This document shows positions 63,892 through 64,000 of a stretch of 64,000 nucleotides of DNA, one piece after another; the stretch's first letter is position 1; each line of letters begins with the position of its first letter. The translations under genes and the position numbers were made by a program. Source of the DNA: Pacificibacter maritimus (GTDB lineage: Bacteria; Pseudomonadota; Alphaproteobacteria; Rhodobacterales; Rhodobacteraceae); the NCBI RefSeq assembly GCF_003814915.1, contig NZ_RKQK01000001.1:1132031-1196030 (forward strand). Reading direction: 5' to 3'. The notes under the pieces were generated by a model, which saw only the letters and a list, made by a program, of their open reading frames with translations, was not told the origin of the DNA and did no database searches.

Positions 63892-64000
63892 TTATGCGCG
63901 TTGCCAAAGGGTGAAAACATCAGCGCCAAGCTGTTCACAGCTTTGCGGTACAAAGCGCGGCACCTGTGCGAGACGTGTCACGCCTAAGGATCCAAGCCCC
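63892..64000 (-). CDS. 3' end of a convergent gene cut by the window edge
   Basis: On the minus strand a frame is open from the window end to TAA at 63892-63894, giving about 35 residues that end in GADVFTLWQRA. Its stop abuts the KpsC-like stop with no gap. It is too short to place in a family; in capsule surroundings a glycosyltransferase is a reasonable guess. Confidence 0.45.
   Translation of the reverse strand, partial: GLGSLGVTRLAQVPRFVPQSCEQLGADVFTLWQRA

Noticed and set aside
1-64000. CRISPR arrays, prophage, IS elements, toxin-antitoxin pairs
   Set aside because: No regularly spaced repeats, transposase, integrase or phage structural genes were seen, and no convincing small toxin-antitoxin pair.

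Overview
The window looks like chromosomal DNA of a marine alphaproteobacterium of the Rhodobacteraceae (Roseobacter group). The evidence is the family-typical gene content and order: hisB-hisH...hisA...hisF-hisE, ribE-ribH-nusB, fdxA-carD, an SUV3-like helicase next to hslR, RluA beside DUF6476, and DUF6324 and DUF1513 proteins. The single tRNA-His also lacks G-1 and carries A73, the alphaproteobacterial form. No IS element, prophage, CRISPR array or rRNA operon was found. Coding density is high and most features are ordinary core genes.

Layout. 1-4.6 kb: the end of a DHA2-type drug exporter, pyruvate carboxylase and an SMR exporter. 4.6-9.6 kb (minus strand): a four-gene iron-type operon of imelysin, di-haem oxidoreductase, imelysin and DUF1513, tightly coupled. 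9.8-11.1 kb: a MAPEG protein, two identical tRNA-Gly(GCC) genes and an atypical receiver-domain protein. 11.3-16.5 kb: histidine biosynthesis genes hisB, hisH, hisA, hisF and hisE, interrupted by a glutaminase, a DUF2147 protein and a DUF2867 protein. 16.5-19.1 kb: a CoA-binding protein, an orphan small transcription unit, rlmB, tRNA-Tyr and a glutaredoxin-MauE membrane protein.

19.4-26 kb: a GT-A-like glycosyltransferase and a 1,114-residue membrane protein. The latter has a GspL/PilM-like cytoplasmic head, a long Pro/Ala-rich linker, one membrane helix and a PilP/GspC-like periplasmic end. A Kef-type antiporter follows. 26-28.5 kb: cobT and cobS (divergent) and carD. 28.9-33.1 kb: fdxA, hslR, the SUV3-like helicase and a TPR lipoprotein-sized exported protein. 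33.2-38.4 kb: an SCP2 protein, a lysophospholipase-like hydrolase, an M3 oligopeptidase, an HNH nuclease with a ScoMcrA-like head, DUF4389 and a Gfo/Idh/MocA oxidoreductase. 38.7-41.8 kb: rpoH, an RluA-family synthase and DUF6476 (their start codons overlap), and a winged-helix regulator.

41.8-54.5 kb is a catabolic island. It holds a TRAP transporter (DctM, DctQ, DctP), a divergent 5-oxoprolinase/hydantoinase (A+B fused), an RpiR regulator, an N-formylglutamate amidohydrolase, a GNAT-nitrilase fusion, an aldehyde dehydrogenase and an iron-type alcohol dehydrogenase. Together they suggest uptake and stepwise hydrolysis/oxidation of an unknown cyclic amide, N-acyl amino acid or related compound. 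54.7-59.1 kb: tRNA-His, DUF6324, an SRPBCC protein, an unexplained 0.4-kb segment, a porin and nusB-ribH-ribE. 59.3-63.9 kb: capsule/Kdo-linker export genes (KpsS-like, OPX lipoprotein, KpsC-like). The window ends inside a convergent gene cut at the edge.

The best candidates for something not yet described are the GspL-PilP chimeric membrane protein with its paired glycosyltransferase, the orphan small-ORF/terminator unit at about 17.0-17.2 kb, and the catabolic island whose substrate is not obvious. All functional calls were made by reading motifs without database searches.
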